Made by a program: the position numbers and the translations under genes. DNA of 64,000 bases from NCBI GenBank assembly GCA_046290815.1, contig JBKBUF010000021.1:1-64000 (forward strand), read 5' to 3'. Source of the DNA: JBKBUF01 sp046290815 (GTDB lineage Bacteria > Bacteroidota > Bacteroidia > Cytophagales > Cytophagaceae). Below are positions 18,569 through 26,167 of the stretch, in pieces. Positions within the stretch are counted from its first letter, which is position 1. Each line of letters starts with the position of its first letter. The notes below the pieces were generated by a model. The model worked only from the letters and a program-made list of their open reading frames with translations, ran no database searches and was not told the DNA's origin.

Positions 18569-19030
18569 TTAGTCTACGATGCCGAATTTCTCATACCACT
18601 CGTCAATAAGCAGGTTAGGGCCTTCTGCACTTTGTACTGCAAGTTTGTCACAAACTTCATTCTCAATATTACCTGCATGTCCTTTCACCCATTGCAACTT
18701 TACTTTATGTTTGTTGTATACCTGAATAAATCTTCGCCACAGGTCCTCATTTTTTTTGTCCTTAAAATTTTTCTTCACCCATCCCCAGATCCAGCCTTTT
18801 TCCACTGCATCCACTACATATTTTGAATCAGAATATATGGTAACTGTTTGTCCGGGCTCCTTTAAGGCTTCAAGCCCTTTAATTACAGCAAGTAGTTCCA
18901 TTCTGTTGTTCGTAGTTTTTCTGAAACCTTCCGTTAGTTCTTTTCTATGTTGTTTGTACATAAGAACCACACCATACCCTCCTGGCCCCGGATTTCCTTT
19001 AGCTGCACCATCTGTATACATTACAATCAT
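18569..19030 (-). CDS. rnhA: Ribonuclease HI
   Basis: A 153-residue protein with the complete RNase HI active site: Asp7 in YTDGAAKGNPGPGG, Glu45 in NRMELLAVI, Asp68 in YSDSKYVVDA and Asp128 in ENEVCDKLA, plus the HAG loop (His118). It cuts the RNA strand of RNA-DNA hybrids in the cytoplasm. Its start abuts the stop of the upstream aminotransferase gene with no spacer, so the two are very likely co-transcribed and translationally coupled. The length is normal for the family. Confidence 0.96.
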   Translation of the reverse strand: MIVMYTDGAAKGNPGPGGYGVVLMYKQHRKELTEGFRKTTNNRMELLAVIKGLEALKEPGQTVTIYSDSKYVVDAVEKGWIWGWVKKNFKDKKNEDLWRRFIQVYNKHKVKLQWVKGHAGNIENEVCDKLAVQSAEGPNLLIDEWYEKFGIVD

Positions 19031-20080
19031 TTACCTGGCAAGTTTGGTTAATTCCGATTTTAATATTTCAAATTCTTCATCTTTAATTGCAGGGAAGTTG
19101 GCTATTCTTATAGTGTTTTCCTTCCATTGTCCGTATCCGTTTCCTGCTATAATATTTTGTTTTCTGAGGTCTTCTTTCAGACTGTTAATAAACGCAGCAT
19201 CACCCTGAAGAGCAAAAACCGTTTGAGACCTCAAGTCCGGGTCTGCAACCATAGGTTTTAATCTGCGAAGCGAATCAGTATAATTATAAAAATCTACCGC
19301 CCTGTGATGGATATGTTTGTTTATTTTATCAATACCTTCGGACTGCTCCATAACTTTTTTTAGCAGGTAAATATTCAGGATGTTTGGCGTGTGTGTCGTT
19401 TGATAGTTCAGATAATTTTCGTGAAGCGCTAAAATATCATTATAGTAACGATTGCTTTTTATTTCTTTTGCTTTTTGAATGGCCGAGGGGGAACAAATCA
19501 TTAACGCCATTCCTGATGGGAGGCCGAAACATTTCTGCACTGAAGCAAACCATATATCTGCTGCAGCTATATTCAATTTTATTCCTCCCAGCGATGACGT
19601 GCAATCAACAGCAATAATTCCTTTGAATCTGTTTCTAAGTTCTTCTAATACCGAATTATTAACATGAGTTCCATTGGAAGTTTCGTTTTGCACAATACCG
19701 ATAAGTTCATATTGTTCAGTAAGGTTGTCTGTATTCAATCCTGCATCAACTGAAAAATGATTGCCGAAACTTCGGGTATTTATTTTCTTTGCAGAATTAA
19801 ACCATTTCTCACCGAATGAACCGTTATAAAAATATAAAGAAGGGACATTGTAAGACTGAGAAATTACTTCCCAACATTCAGTAGCGGAAGAGCAAAAGTA
19901 TATGGCATAATCTTCCGGAATGTTGAGCTTGGATTTAAGCAATGCTTCACATTGTTTGTATAGCAACATGAATTCAGTTGTACGGTGATTGAAGCTTAAG
20001 ATTCCACTGTCATATGCTTCAGCCAGATATCCTTTGATTTCAGGGAAAAGCTTTGAAGGTCCCGGATAAAAGGTAATCAT
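19031..20080 (-). CDS. Class V PLP aminotransferase, phosphoserine aminotransferase-like
   Basis: A 349-residue fold-type I enzyme. It opens ITFYPGPSKLFPEIKGYL, as in SerC and alanine-glyoxylate/phosphoserine aminotransferases, has the class V AVDCTSSLGG loop, and the probable PLP lysine is K183 in FASVQKCFGLPSG. The most likely reaction is 3-phosphohydroxypyruvate to phosphoserine. However, it is not a textbook SerC (SerC usually shows a different active-site neighbourhood), so serine-glyoxylate-type or another substrate is possible. Its start codon overlaps the stop of aroQ by one base. Confidence 0.8.
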   Translation of the reverse strand: MITFYPGPSKLFPEIKGYLAEAYDSGILSFNHRTTEFMLLYKQCEALLKSKLNIPEDYAIYFCSSATECWEVISQSYNVPSLYFYNGSFGEKWFNSAKKINTRSFGNHFSVDAGLNTDNLTEQYELIGIVQNETSNGTHVNNSVLEELRNRFKGIIAVDCTSSLGGIKLNIAAADIWFASVQKCFGLPSGMALMICSPSAIQKAKEIKSNRYYNDILALHENYLNYQTTHTPNILNIYLLKKVMEQSEGIDKINKHIHHRAVDFYNYTDSLRRLKPMVADPDLRSQTVFALQGDAAFINSLKEDLRKQNIIAGNGYGQWKENTIRIANFPAIKDEEFEILKSELTKLAR

Positions 20081-20508
20081 TATTTGCTTAGAGTATTGCT
20101 TAGATAATACAGAGCCATAGAATAGCTTTCCATGCCGAAACCGGAAATAACACCTTTACAGTTTTTGGCCAGGAAACTTTTATGCCTGAATTCTTCTCTT
20201 GAATGTACGTTGGAAAGATGCACTTCAATAACAGGTGTTTTTATTGCAGCAATAGCATCAGATATGGCAATGGAAGTATGAGTGTATGCGCCGGCATTCA
20301 GGATAATGCCATCCAGTTCAAATCCCTTTTCATGCAGCTTGTTGATTATTTCTCCTTCAATATTTGATTGGAAATAATGAAGATCTGCAGATGGAAATTT
20401 CTTTTTGAGTTCGTTAAAATATTGCTCAAAGGACTGTGATCCGTAGATGGATGGCTCTCTTACGCCAAGAAGATTCAGGTTAGGGCCATTAATTATTAGT
20501 ATTTTCAT
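20080..20508 (-). CDS. aroQ: 3-dehydroquinate dehydratase, type II
   Basis: The start is set at the ATG at 20508 (MKILIINGPNLNLLG); an upstream in-frame ATG would add 15 residues that do not belong to the family. The 142-residue protein has the type II signatures NGPNLNLLGVREPSIYG with the catalytic tyrosine, ILNAGAYTHTS, and EVHLSNVHSREEFRHKS. It catalyses the third step of the shikimate pathway. It is divergent from xerD with a 22-bp spacer and heads the minus-strand run through the aminotransferase, rnhA and trmN6. Confidence 0.96.
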   Translation of the reverse strand: MKILIINGPNLNLLGVREPSIYGSQSFEQYFNELKKKFPSADLHYFQSNIEGEIINKLHEKGFELDGIILNAGAYTHTSIAISDAIAAIKTPVIEVHLSNVHSREEFRHKSFLAKNCKGVISGFGMESYSMALYYLSNTLSK

Positions 20509-20510
20509 GC

Positions 20511-20522
20511 TTAAATATTTAA
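20511..20522. promoter_or_regulatory. 12-bp perfect palindrome between divergent aroQ and xerD
   Basis: TTAAATATTTAA is a perfect dyad filling more than half of the 22-bp space between two divergent start codons. It could be an operator or simply a DNA-unwinding AT element. The promoters of both genes must then reach into each other's coding sequence. Confidence 0.4.
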
Positions 20523-20530
20523 CTTTAGTC

Positions 20531-21430
20531 ATGAACTGGGAATTGCTGATCAAACAGTTTAAAACTTATCTTCAACTGGAAAAATCATTGTCAGAGAACT
20601 CTGTACAATCCTATGTTCATGATATTGTAAAGCTAAGACAGTTTTTAGAAATCTCCAATTGTTCTAAATCTCCTGCACAACTTAGTTTGAAGGAATTACA
20701 GGATTTTCTGGTATTTTTAAATGATTTAGGTTCCGCGCCTCATTCTCAGGCTAGGATAATTTCAGGGATCAAGGCATTTTTTAAGTTTCTCGTACTGGAA
20801 GAAGTAATCAATATTGATCCTTCAGATATGCTGGAGGCTCCCAAATTGGGAAGGAAATTGCCTGATACATTAAGTTTTCATGAGATTGAAAGTTTGTTGA
20901 CGGCAATTGATCTTTCTTCAGCAGAAGGACAACGCAACAGGGCAATGCTGGAAACTTTATACAGTTCCGGGCTTCGGGTTTCTGAATTGGTTGATTTAAG
21001 GATTAACAATGTGTTTTTTAATGAAGGCTTTCTGAAGGTATTAGGAAAAGGGGATAAAGAAAGATTGGTTCCGATAGGAAGGGAGGCCATGAAATTTATG
21101 AAAATTTACCTGAATGAAATTCGGGTACATATACAAATACAGAAAGGCTTTGAAACTTATGTTTTTCTAAACAGAAGAGGAACCAGGCTTACAAGGGTAA
21201 TGGTATTTATGATTATTAAAAATCTGGCTGAAAAAATCGGGTTGAGGAAGCAGGTGAGTCCGCATACATTCCGCCATTCCTTTGCTACGCATTTGATAGA
21301 AGGAGGAGCGGACTTGAGAGCAGTTCAGGAAATGTTAGGACATGAAAGTATTACCACTACAGAGATATATACCCATTTAGATAGAGATTATTTAAAGCAG
21401 ATAATCAGAGATTATCATCCGCGCAGCTAA
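20531..21430 (+). CDS. xerD: Tyrosine recombinase XerD/XerC type
   Basis: The start is the ATG at 20531 (MNWELLIKQFKTYL), which gives 299 residues, the usual Xer length. The N-terminal SAM-like core-binding domain covers ~1-90 and the catalytic domain ~110-299. Catalytic residues visible are Arg149 (SSGLRVSEL), Lys172-174 region (GKGDKERLVP), His245-x-x-Arg248 (HTFRHSFATHL), His271 (LGHESITTTEIY) and the nucleophile Tyr280. It resolves chromosome dimers at dif together with a partner recombinase and FtsK (ftsK is 5 kb downstream). XerC/XerD assignment is by overall likeness; no dif site was recognised here. Confidence 0.92.
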   Translation: MNWELLIKQFKTYLQLEKSLSENSVQSYVHDIVKLRQFLEISNCSKSPAQLSLKELQDFLVFLNDLGSAPHSQARIISGIKAFFKFLVLEEVINIDPSDMLEAPKLGRKLPDTLSFHEIESLLTAIDLSSAEGQRNRAMLETLYSSGLRVSELVDLRINNVFFNEGFLKVLGKGDKERLVPIGREAMKFMKIYLNEIRVHIQIQKGFETYVFLNRRGTRLTRVMVFMIIKNLAEKIGLRKQVSPHTFRHSFATHLIEGGADLRAVQEMLGHESITTTEIYTHLDRDYLKQIIRDYHPRS

Positions 21431-21471
21431 GGTTAAATCAGATATTCAATAGTGAAACAAGTTATTATTTT

Positions 21472-22131
21472 ATGATCAGAATTTTATCGGTTGTTTTAGT
21501 TTTTATTACAATTAACTTGCCTTCGCTTTCGCAGGATGTCAAGAAATGGGAAGAAACAATTTTACAATTTGAAAAGAGAGATGTAGGTAATCCTGTTAAG
21601 AAGAATGGTGTGGTGTTCGCCGGAAGTTCTTCTGTTGTTATGTGGAAGACTTTGGAAGAGGATTTCAAGGGAATTAATGTAATAAACCGTGGTTTTGGCG
21701 GATCCTGTATTTCAGATCTGGTTTATTATGTTGACCGTGTGATTCTGGTATATAAGCCTTCTCAGGTTTTTATTTATTCAGGTGAAAATGATATAGCTTT
21801 TGGCGCTGCCCCCGAAGAGGTTTTAAATGACTTTAAAATTCTGGTAAAAAGAATACAGGAAAAACTGCCGGCATGTAGAATTCATTATATTTCAATTAAG
21901 CCGAGCCCATCAAGAAGGATATATCAGGAGGATTTCCGAAAGGCAAATTTTTTGATTGAATCATTTATAAAAAATCAGAATAATCCTAAGTTGAAATTCA
22001 TTAATGTTTTTGATGCCATGCTGGATGATATAGGGCGACCTCGGCCAGCTTTATTCATTGCTGATAGTCTGCATATGAATCAGGATGGATATAAAATCTG
22101 GAAAGGTATAGTCGGGAGTTACCTGAAATAA
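21472..22131 (+). CDS. Secreted SGNH/GDSL-type hydrolase
   Basis: A 219-residue protein with a signal peptide (cleavage near SLSQ). SGNH blocks are block I VVFAGSSSV (nucleophile among Ser52-54), block II NRGFGGS (Gly), block III SGENDI (Asn106), and block V DSLHMNQDGY with Asp and His. The family contains esterases and acetyl-xylan or platelet-activating-factor-acetylhydrolase-like enzymes; the likely role is deacylation of a polysaccharide or lipid in the periplasm. The substrate cannot be told. It follows xerD by 41 bp and converges with the next gene at a 5-bp gap. Confidence 0.88.
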   Translation: MIRILSVVLVFITINLPSLSQDVKKWEETILQFEKRDVGNPVKKNGVVFAGSSSVVMWKTLEEDFKGINVINRGFGGSCISDLVYYVDRVILVYKPSQVFIYSGENDIAFGAAPEEVLNDFKILVKRIQEKLPACRIHYISIKPSPSRRIYQEDFRKANFLIESFIKNQNNPKLKFINVFDAMLDDIGRPRPALFIADSLHMNQDGYKIWKGIVGSYLK

Positions 22132-22136
22132 CTTTT

Positions 22137-22628
22137 TTATTTAGGCAGATAAATATTGAAATAATATTCATGCTCCTCCACCTTGAAATGCTCCGGTAAT
22201 GCAAGCTGGAAATTTATTTTGGTCTTTTTTGGCTGTCCTTCCACCTTATAATCAAATATCAGGTACTTGTGGTTTAAAATTCTCTGAGGCATAATCTGGC
22301 TTGCGTCTATGTCATAACAACCAAGATATTTTTCAGGAGAGAAAACAAGAAGTTTTTTTATTGGTGATGAGCTGTTTTTAAGTTTTGCCTGAATAGACAT
22401 GATGCGGTAAATAACAACCGAATCTTCATTGATTATATGTCCAATGTAGGAGTAAGATTGATAGTCAGCTTCTTCGGCTTTAATGAGAAGATCAGGATAT
22501 TCAGCCTTGATTTTTACCATCAATACATTGAGCAGCGAATCCTTGCCCGGATCAGCGTTGTATCCGGATGCAATACTATGACTTATAGGCACAACAATAA
22601 GTGCTATAATTATCAGGGAGTTTTTCAT
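22137..22628 (-). CDS. Small exported protein of unknown function
   Basis: A 163-residue protein with a signal peptide (MKNSLIIIALIVVPISHSIASG). The mature part is rich in Lys, Tyr and Glu and appears as mixed helix then beta, ending KVEEHEYYFNIYLPK. I recognise no domain. It stands between a 5-bp convergent junction and a 79-bp AT-rich upstream spacer. Confidence 0.7.
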   Translation of the reverse strand: MKNSLIIIALIVVPISHSIASGYNADPGKDSLLNVLMVKIKAEYPDLLIKAEEADYQSYSYIGHIINEDSVVIYRIMSIQAKLKNSSSPIKKLLVFSPEKYLGCYDIDASQIMPQRILNHKYLIFDYKVEGQPKKTKINFQLALPEHFKVEEHEYYFNIYLPK

Positions 22629-22707
22629 TTAAAGGAGTTTTTCTGGAATTTTTTACGAAAAAAATCCAAGCGTGTTTTTGATAATTGGGCGGAATCAGCC
22701 TAAGTAT

Positions 22708-23082
22708 TTAATTTAATGAGAATAAGTTTAAAACAATCTCCATCGGTATGATGGAAAAGTCCATTTTTTCTTCAATAAAAAGCTCTTCGTAATCTGATTT
22801 CAGCATGAACTGAATCTGATGGGATTTCCTCTCCACAACAAGAATATATAGGAAGTTTGATTTTAGGAGATTGTGGAAAGCAAGTAGAAAATTGTCCGCG
22901 TGATCCGGCATTTTTTCCCTGATGACATCATAAAGAACTGTGAACTGGTAAAGAGGTTTTTTGCTTCTGATTGTGCTGCTTAAGTGAGATATCACTTTAG
23001 ATTTCACCAGTATTGCAAACATGTTTTCATGTATCTGGTCTTGTATTGCCTTTAGCGCTTCTATTCTTTCCTGCCTTCTCAT
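22708..23082 (-). CDS. Conserved-looking helical hypothetical protein
   Basis: A 124-residue cytoplasmic protein, mostly helical (MRRQERIEALKAIQDQIHENMF), with no signal peptide or membrane segment and no recognised motif. It is downstream of amt on the same strand, but a terminator (23186-23215) separates the two. A P-II regulator, which often sits beside amt, is about this length, but this protein lacks the GlnK T-loop and uridylylation signature, so it is not GlnK. Confidence 0.65.
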   Translation of the reverse strand: MRRQERIEALKAIQDQIHENMFAILVKSKVISHLSSTIRSKKPLYQFTVLYDVIREKMPDHADNFLLAFHNLLKSNFLYILVVERKSHQIQFMLKSDYEELFIEEKMDFSIIPMEIVLNLFSLN

Positions 23083-23185
23083 ATTATATTAATTTGAAAG
23101 AAGGTGAGATTGTTTCCCTTACAGGTGTAATTTCTTAATTCACAATTAAAAAACGTTAAGGTAAAGATAAAGGCAGGGTCCTGAG

Positions 23186-23215
23186 AAAAAGTAAAAGCCC
23201 CTGTTAAGGGGCTGG
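23186..23215 (-). terminator. Rho-independent terminator of amt
   Basis: On the minus strand AGCCCC, a six-base TTAACA loop and GGGGCT are followed by TTTTAC and TTTTTC. The stem uses 23196-23201 and 23208-23213. Confidence 0.88.
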
Positions 23216-23246
23216 TTTTAGTAAAGGTATTATGAAAAAGATCAGA

Positions 23247-24551
23247 TTAAACAGGGTTTGCGAGTGTTTCTCCATGCTGGCTAAGGTCTAGTCCAAGCAT
23301 TTCGTGTTCCTCTTTCACTCTTATTGGAATTACAGAATTAACTATTGCATATAGTGCATAGCTTCCGCCAAGAACGAAGAGGCTAACAATTACAAGTCCT
23401 TTTAAATGAACAATAACAAGGTCCAGGCTGCCGGTAGTGAATAAGCCACCCTCAGTAGCAAGGAGAGCTGTAAATATCATGCCTGATATACCTCCTACAC
23501 CGTGGCAGGGAAATACGTCGAGGGTGTCGTCAAGAGCGGTCCTGTTTTTCCAATAAACTACCACATTGCTTATAATGGCGGAGAAAGTCCCTACAAAAAT
23601 GCTGCTTTGTACACTAATGAACCCCGCTGCAGGGGTAACGGCAACCAGGCCCACCACTGCGCCTATACACGCACCCATTGCTGTGATTTTCCTTCCTCTG
23701 ATGGCATCGAAGAATACCCAGGCAAGGGCGGCGGCAGCCGCTGCGGTATTTGTGTTTGCAAAAGCCAGGGCTGCGAGTCCGTTAGCTGCAGCAGCAGATC
23801 CGGCATTGAAACCAAACCATCCGAACCATAGTAAACCTGTTCCAAGGATTACATATGCTACGTTGGCAGGGTTATGGGAAACACCATGTTCTTTTCTTTG
23901 CTTTAATACCATAGCTCCAACAAGTGCTGCTAATCCTGCAGAAATATGTACGACAGTTCCACCTGCAAAATCAAGTACTCCCCATTTCATAAGCAAACCG
24001 TCGGGGTGCCATGCCATATGAGCCAATGGGCAATAAATGAATAAACTGAAAAGGGTAATGAATAAAAGGTATCCTGAAAATCTGATTCTTTCAGCAAATG
24101 AACCTGTAATCAATGCAGGTGTAATTATTGCAAACATGAGCTGGAAAAATGCGAATAAGATAAAAGGAATAGTTGGAGCAATGACCGGATGTGGGGTGGT
24201 GCCCACACCTCTGAACATGAAAAAAGTCATGGGATTTCCAATTATGCCACCAATAGAATCTCCAAAGGCAAGGCTGAAACCAACAACAATCCAAAGAACA
24301 CTTACTACGCCCATTGAAATAAAGCTCTGAAGCATAGTGGAAACAACATTTTTGCTGCTAACCATACCACCATAAAAGAATGCAAGGCCGGGAGTCATAA
24401 GTAGAACCAGGGCAGTAGCACAAAGCATCCAGGCTACGTCACCTGAATTGACCTCAGCACCGGAGTCGATTGCAGGTTTTACAGGAAGTATTACCGAAAT
24501 AATACTAATTGCCACAAGCAGGATAAATGGCAGAATCCAGAATTTTTTCAT
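23247..24551 (-). CDS. amt: Ammonium transporter
   Basis: A 434-residue Amt/MEP/Rh protein. An N-terminal signal-like helix is followed by about 11 membrane helices. Family signatures are visible: DVAWMLCATALVLLMTPGLAFFYGG at the start (here given by its ends DVAWM and FFYGG), CPLAHMAWHPDG, DFAGGTVVHISAGLAALVGA with the pore histidine, and FPCHGVGGISG with the second pore histidine. It conducts ammonium into the cell. No glnK is adjacent. A full Bacteroidota-type promoter lies ~45 bp upstream and a strong terminator downstream, so it is monocistronic. Confidence 0.97.
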   Translation of the reverse strand: MKKFWILPFILLVAISIISVILPVKPAIDSGAEVNSGDVAWMLCATALVLLMTPGLAFFYGGMVSSKNVVSTMLQSFISMGVVSVLWIVVGFSLAFGDSIGGIIGNPMTFFMFRGVGTTPHPVIAPTIPFILFAFFQLMFAIITPALITGSFAERIRFSGYLLFITLFSLFIYCPLAHMAWHPDGLLMKWGVLDFAGGTVVHISAGLAALVGAMVLKQRKEHGVSHNPANVAYVILGTGLLWFGWFGFNAGSAAAANGLAALAFANTNTAAAAAALAWVFFDAIRGRKITAMGACIGAVVGLVAVTPAAGFISVQSSIFVGTFSAIISNVVVYWKNRTALDDTLDVFPCHGVGGISGMIFTALLATEGGLFTTGSLDLVIVHLKGLVIVSLFVLGGSYALYAIVNSVIPIRVKEEHEMLGLDLSQHGETLANPV

Positions 24552-24594
24552 AATAATTTAATAAAGGTTAAACATTTGGTCACAATATATATAT

Positions 24595-24626
24595 CAAATG
24601 TACCTAATTAAAATTTAAACCTCAAA
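24595..24626 (-). promoter_or_regulatory. Bacteroidota sigma-A promoter for amt
   Basis: On the minus strand TTTG (24626-24623), a 20-bp spacer and TACATTTG (24602-24595) fit the -33 TTTG / -7 TAnnTTTG pattern exactly. The transcript would start near 24590 with a leader of about 40 nt. Confidence 0.75.
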
Positions 24627-24899
24627 CAAAAACTTTAAAAAGGTTTGAATTTCGACGATAAATCAATAAAAATATATAAAAAGTGAAAAAACAGGTTAAA
24701 TTTTTGAGTCAAATTTACTTAAATTATATCTGTTTTTATTATTCTTGTTTAAAATTGCAGTACGTTTTTCAAAATTAGGATTATAAATGAAACTAAAAAA
24801 TTAGCTTTACTGCCTGAAATTTTGACATAAATGTTATTTAAAGTGTGTTATTTTTAATGTTTGCTTTAAAAAATTAACTGGTTATAATAAAATCGGCTA
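24627..24899. other. AT-rich region between divergent amt and pyrD promoters
   Basis: About 270 bp lie between the two divergent promoters, with many short A and T runs. I see no ORF, hairpin terminator or riboswitch-like fold. It may hold regulator sites for amt, but none can be named. Confidence 0.5.
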
Positions 24900-24932
24900 T
24901 TTGATTATAGTCCTGATTTTTAGTTAGCTTTG
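24900..24932 (+). promoter_or_regulatory. Bacteroidota sigma-A promoter for pyrD
   Basis: TTTG (24900-24903), a 21-bp spacer and TAGCTTTG (24925-24932) match the consensus. The predicted start is near 24938, giving a leader of about 60 nt. Confidence 0.7.
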
Positions 24933-24998
24933 TGGAAGCCGAATCCAAAAAGGAAATAGGCGGTAAATTATTGGTATTCAGATAAATTACTTAGTTTC

Positions 24999-26036
24999 TT
25001 GTACAAATTATTACTTAGGCCTATTTTGTTCAGGTTAAATCCCGAACGAGCCCATCATCTTACCTTCAGTTTATTAAAGCTTGCCTTTGCGCTTCCTTTT
25101 TTGGGGTGGTTTTTAAGAAAATGCTATAGAATTTCGGATCAGAGGCTTGAAAAAGAGGTTTTCGGATTAAAATTTAAAAATCCTGTTGGTCTGGCAGCAG
25201 GCTTGGATAAAGATGCAGTGGTTTTTAATGAACTCGCTTCTCTTGGTTTCGGATTCGTTGAAATAGGAACGCTTACACCTAAAGGTCAGCCAGGAAATGA
25301 TAAACCAAGGCTTTTTCGTTTAAGATCTGATAAAGCGCTTATTAACAGAATGGGATTTAATAACAAGGGTGTTGAAGAGGCTGTAAAAAAACTAAAGAAA
25401 AGAAGTACGGATATTATTATAGGTGGTAACATTGGGAAAAATAAGATCACACCAAATGAAGAGGCCAATTCAGATTATGAATACTGTTTCAATGCCTTGT
25501 TTGATTATGTCGATTATTTTGTTGTGAATGTAAGTTCTCCTAATACACCTAACTTAAGGGCTTTACAGGAAAAAGAACCATTAAAAAACCTGCTGAATTC
25601 ACTGCAGAAAATAAATAAAACTAAGCAACATCCACGGCCGCTATTATTGAAAATTGCCCCTGATCTTACAGATTCCCAATTGGATGATATCATCGAAATT
25701 GTGAGGGAAACAGGAATTGATGGTGTGGTTGCCACCAATACCACCATAGACAGATCAAAACTATCAGCGGATAAAAAAGCTTTGGAAACCATAGGAGCAG
25801 GGGGCTTAAGCGGCAAACCACTGTTTAACCGTTCGGTGGAGGTTGTCAGATACCTTAAGTACAAATCCGGTAATGCGTTTCCGGTGATAGGAGTCGGAGG
25901 TATTTTTTCTTCCGATGATGCAATGAAAATGCTGGATGCCGGAGCTGACCTGATTCAGATATACACAGGGTTTATCTATGAAGGACCAGATCTTGTAAAA
26001 GAAATTAACGATAAATTATCCAGACTCCAATCATAA
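24999..26036 (+). CDS. pyrD: Dihydroorotate dehydrogenase (quinone), class 2
   Basis: A 345-residue protein with a TTG start. The N-terminal helix MYKLLLRPILFRLNPERAHHL is the membrane-binding extension that marks class 2 enzymes. FMN-barrel motifs are NPVGLAAGLDKD, NRMGFNNKG, GGNIGKNK, NVSSPNTPNLR (catalytic Ser), VATNTT, GAGGLSGKPL and GVGGIFSSDDA. It oxidises dihydroorotate to orotate and passes electrons to quinone at the inner membrane. pyrF lies 4 kb downstream on the same strand, but not in the same obvious operon. Confidence 0.96.
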   Translation: MYKLLLRPILFRLNPERAHHLTFSLLKLAFALPFLGWFLRKCYRISDQRLEKEVFGLKFKNPVGLAAGLDKDAVVFNELASLGFGFVEIGTLTPKGQPGNDKPRLFRLRSDKALINRMGFNNKGVEEAVKKLKKRSTDIIIGGNIGKNKITPNEEANSDYEYCFNALFDYVDYFVVNVSSPNTPNLRALQEKEPLKNLLNSLQKINKTKQHPRPLLLKIAPDLTDSQLDDIIEIVRETGIDGVVATNTTIDRSKLSADKKALETIGAGGLSGKPLFNRSVEVVRYLKYKSGNAFPVIGVGGIFSSDDAMKMLDAGADLIQIYTGFIYEGPDLVKEINDKLSRLQS

Positions 26037-26167
26037 AATTTCCGTTCATTACAAGTTTTGGCAATGTCAGGTTAATGGATTTCATTCGGAAAATCTCTTT
26101 AACTTTTGTCTGAGAAAGTCCGATTTTCGAAGGAATTTTATTAATTTTGACATTCTAACAATTGAAC

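Noticed and set aside
22708..23082. GlnK/P-II protein beside amt
   Set aside because: Length is similar, but no T-loop, no uridylylation Tyr context and no P-II signature are present.
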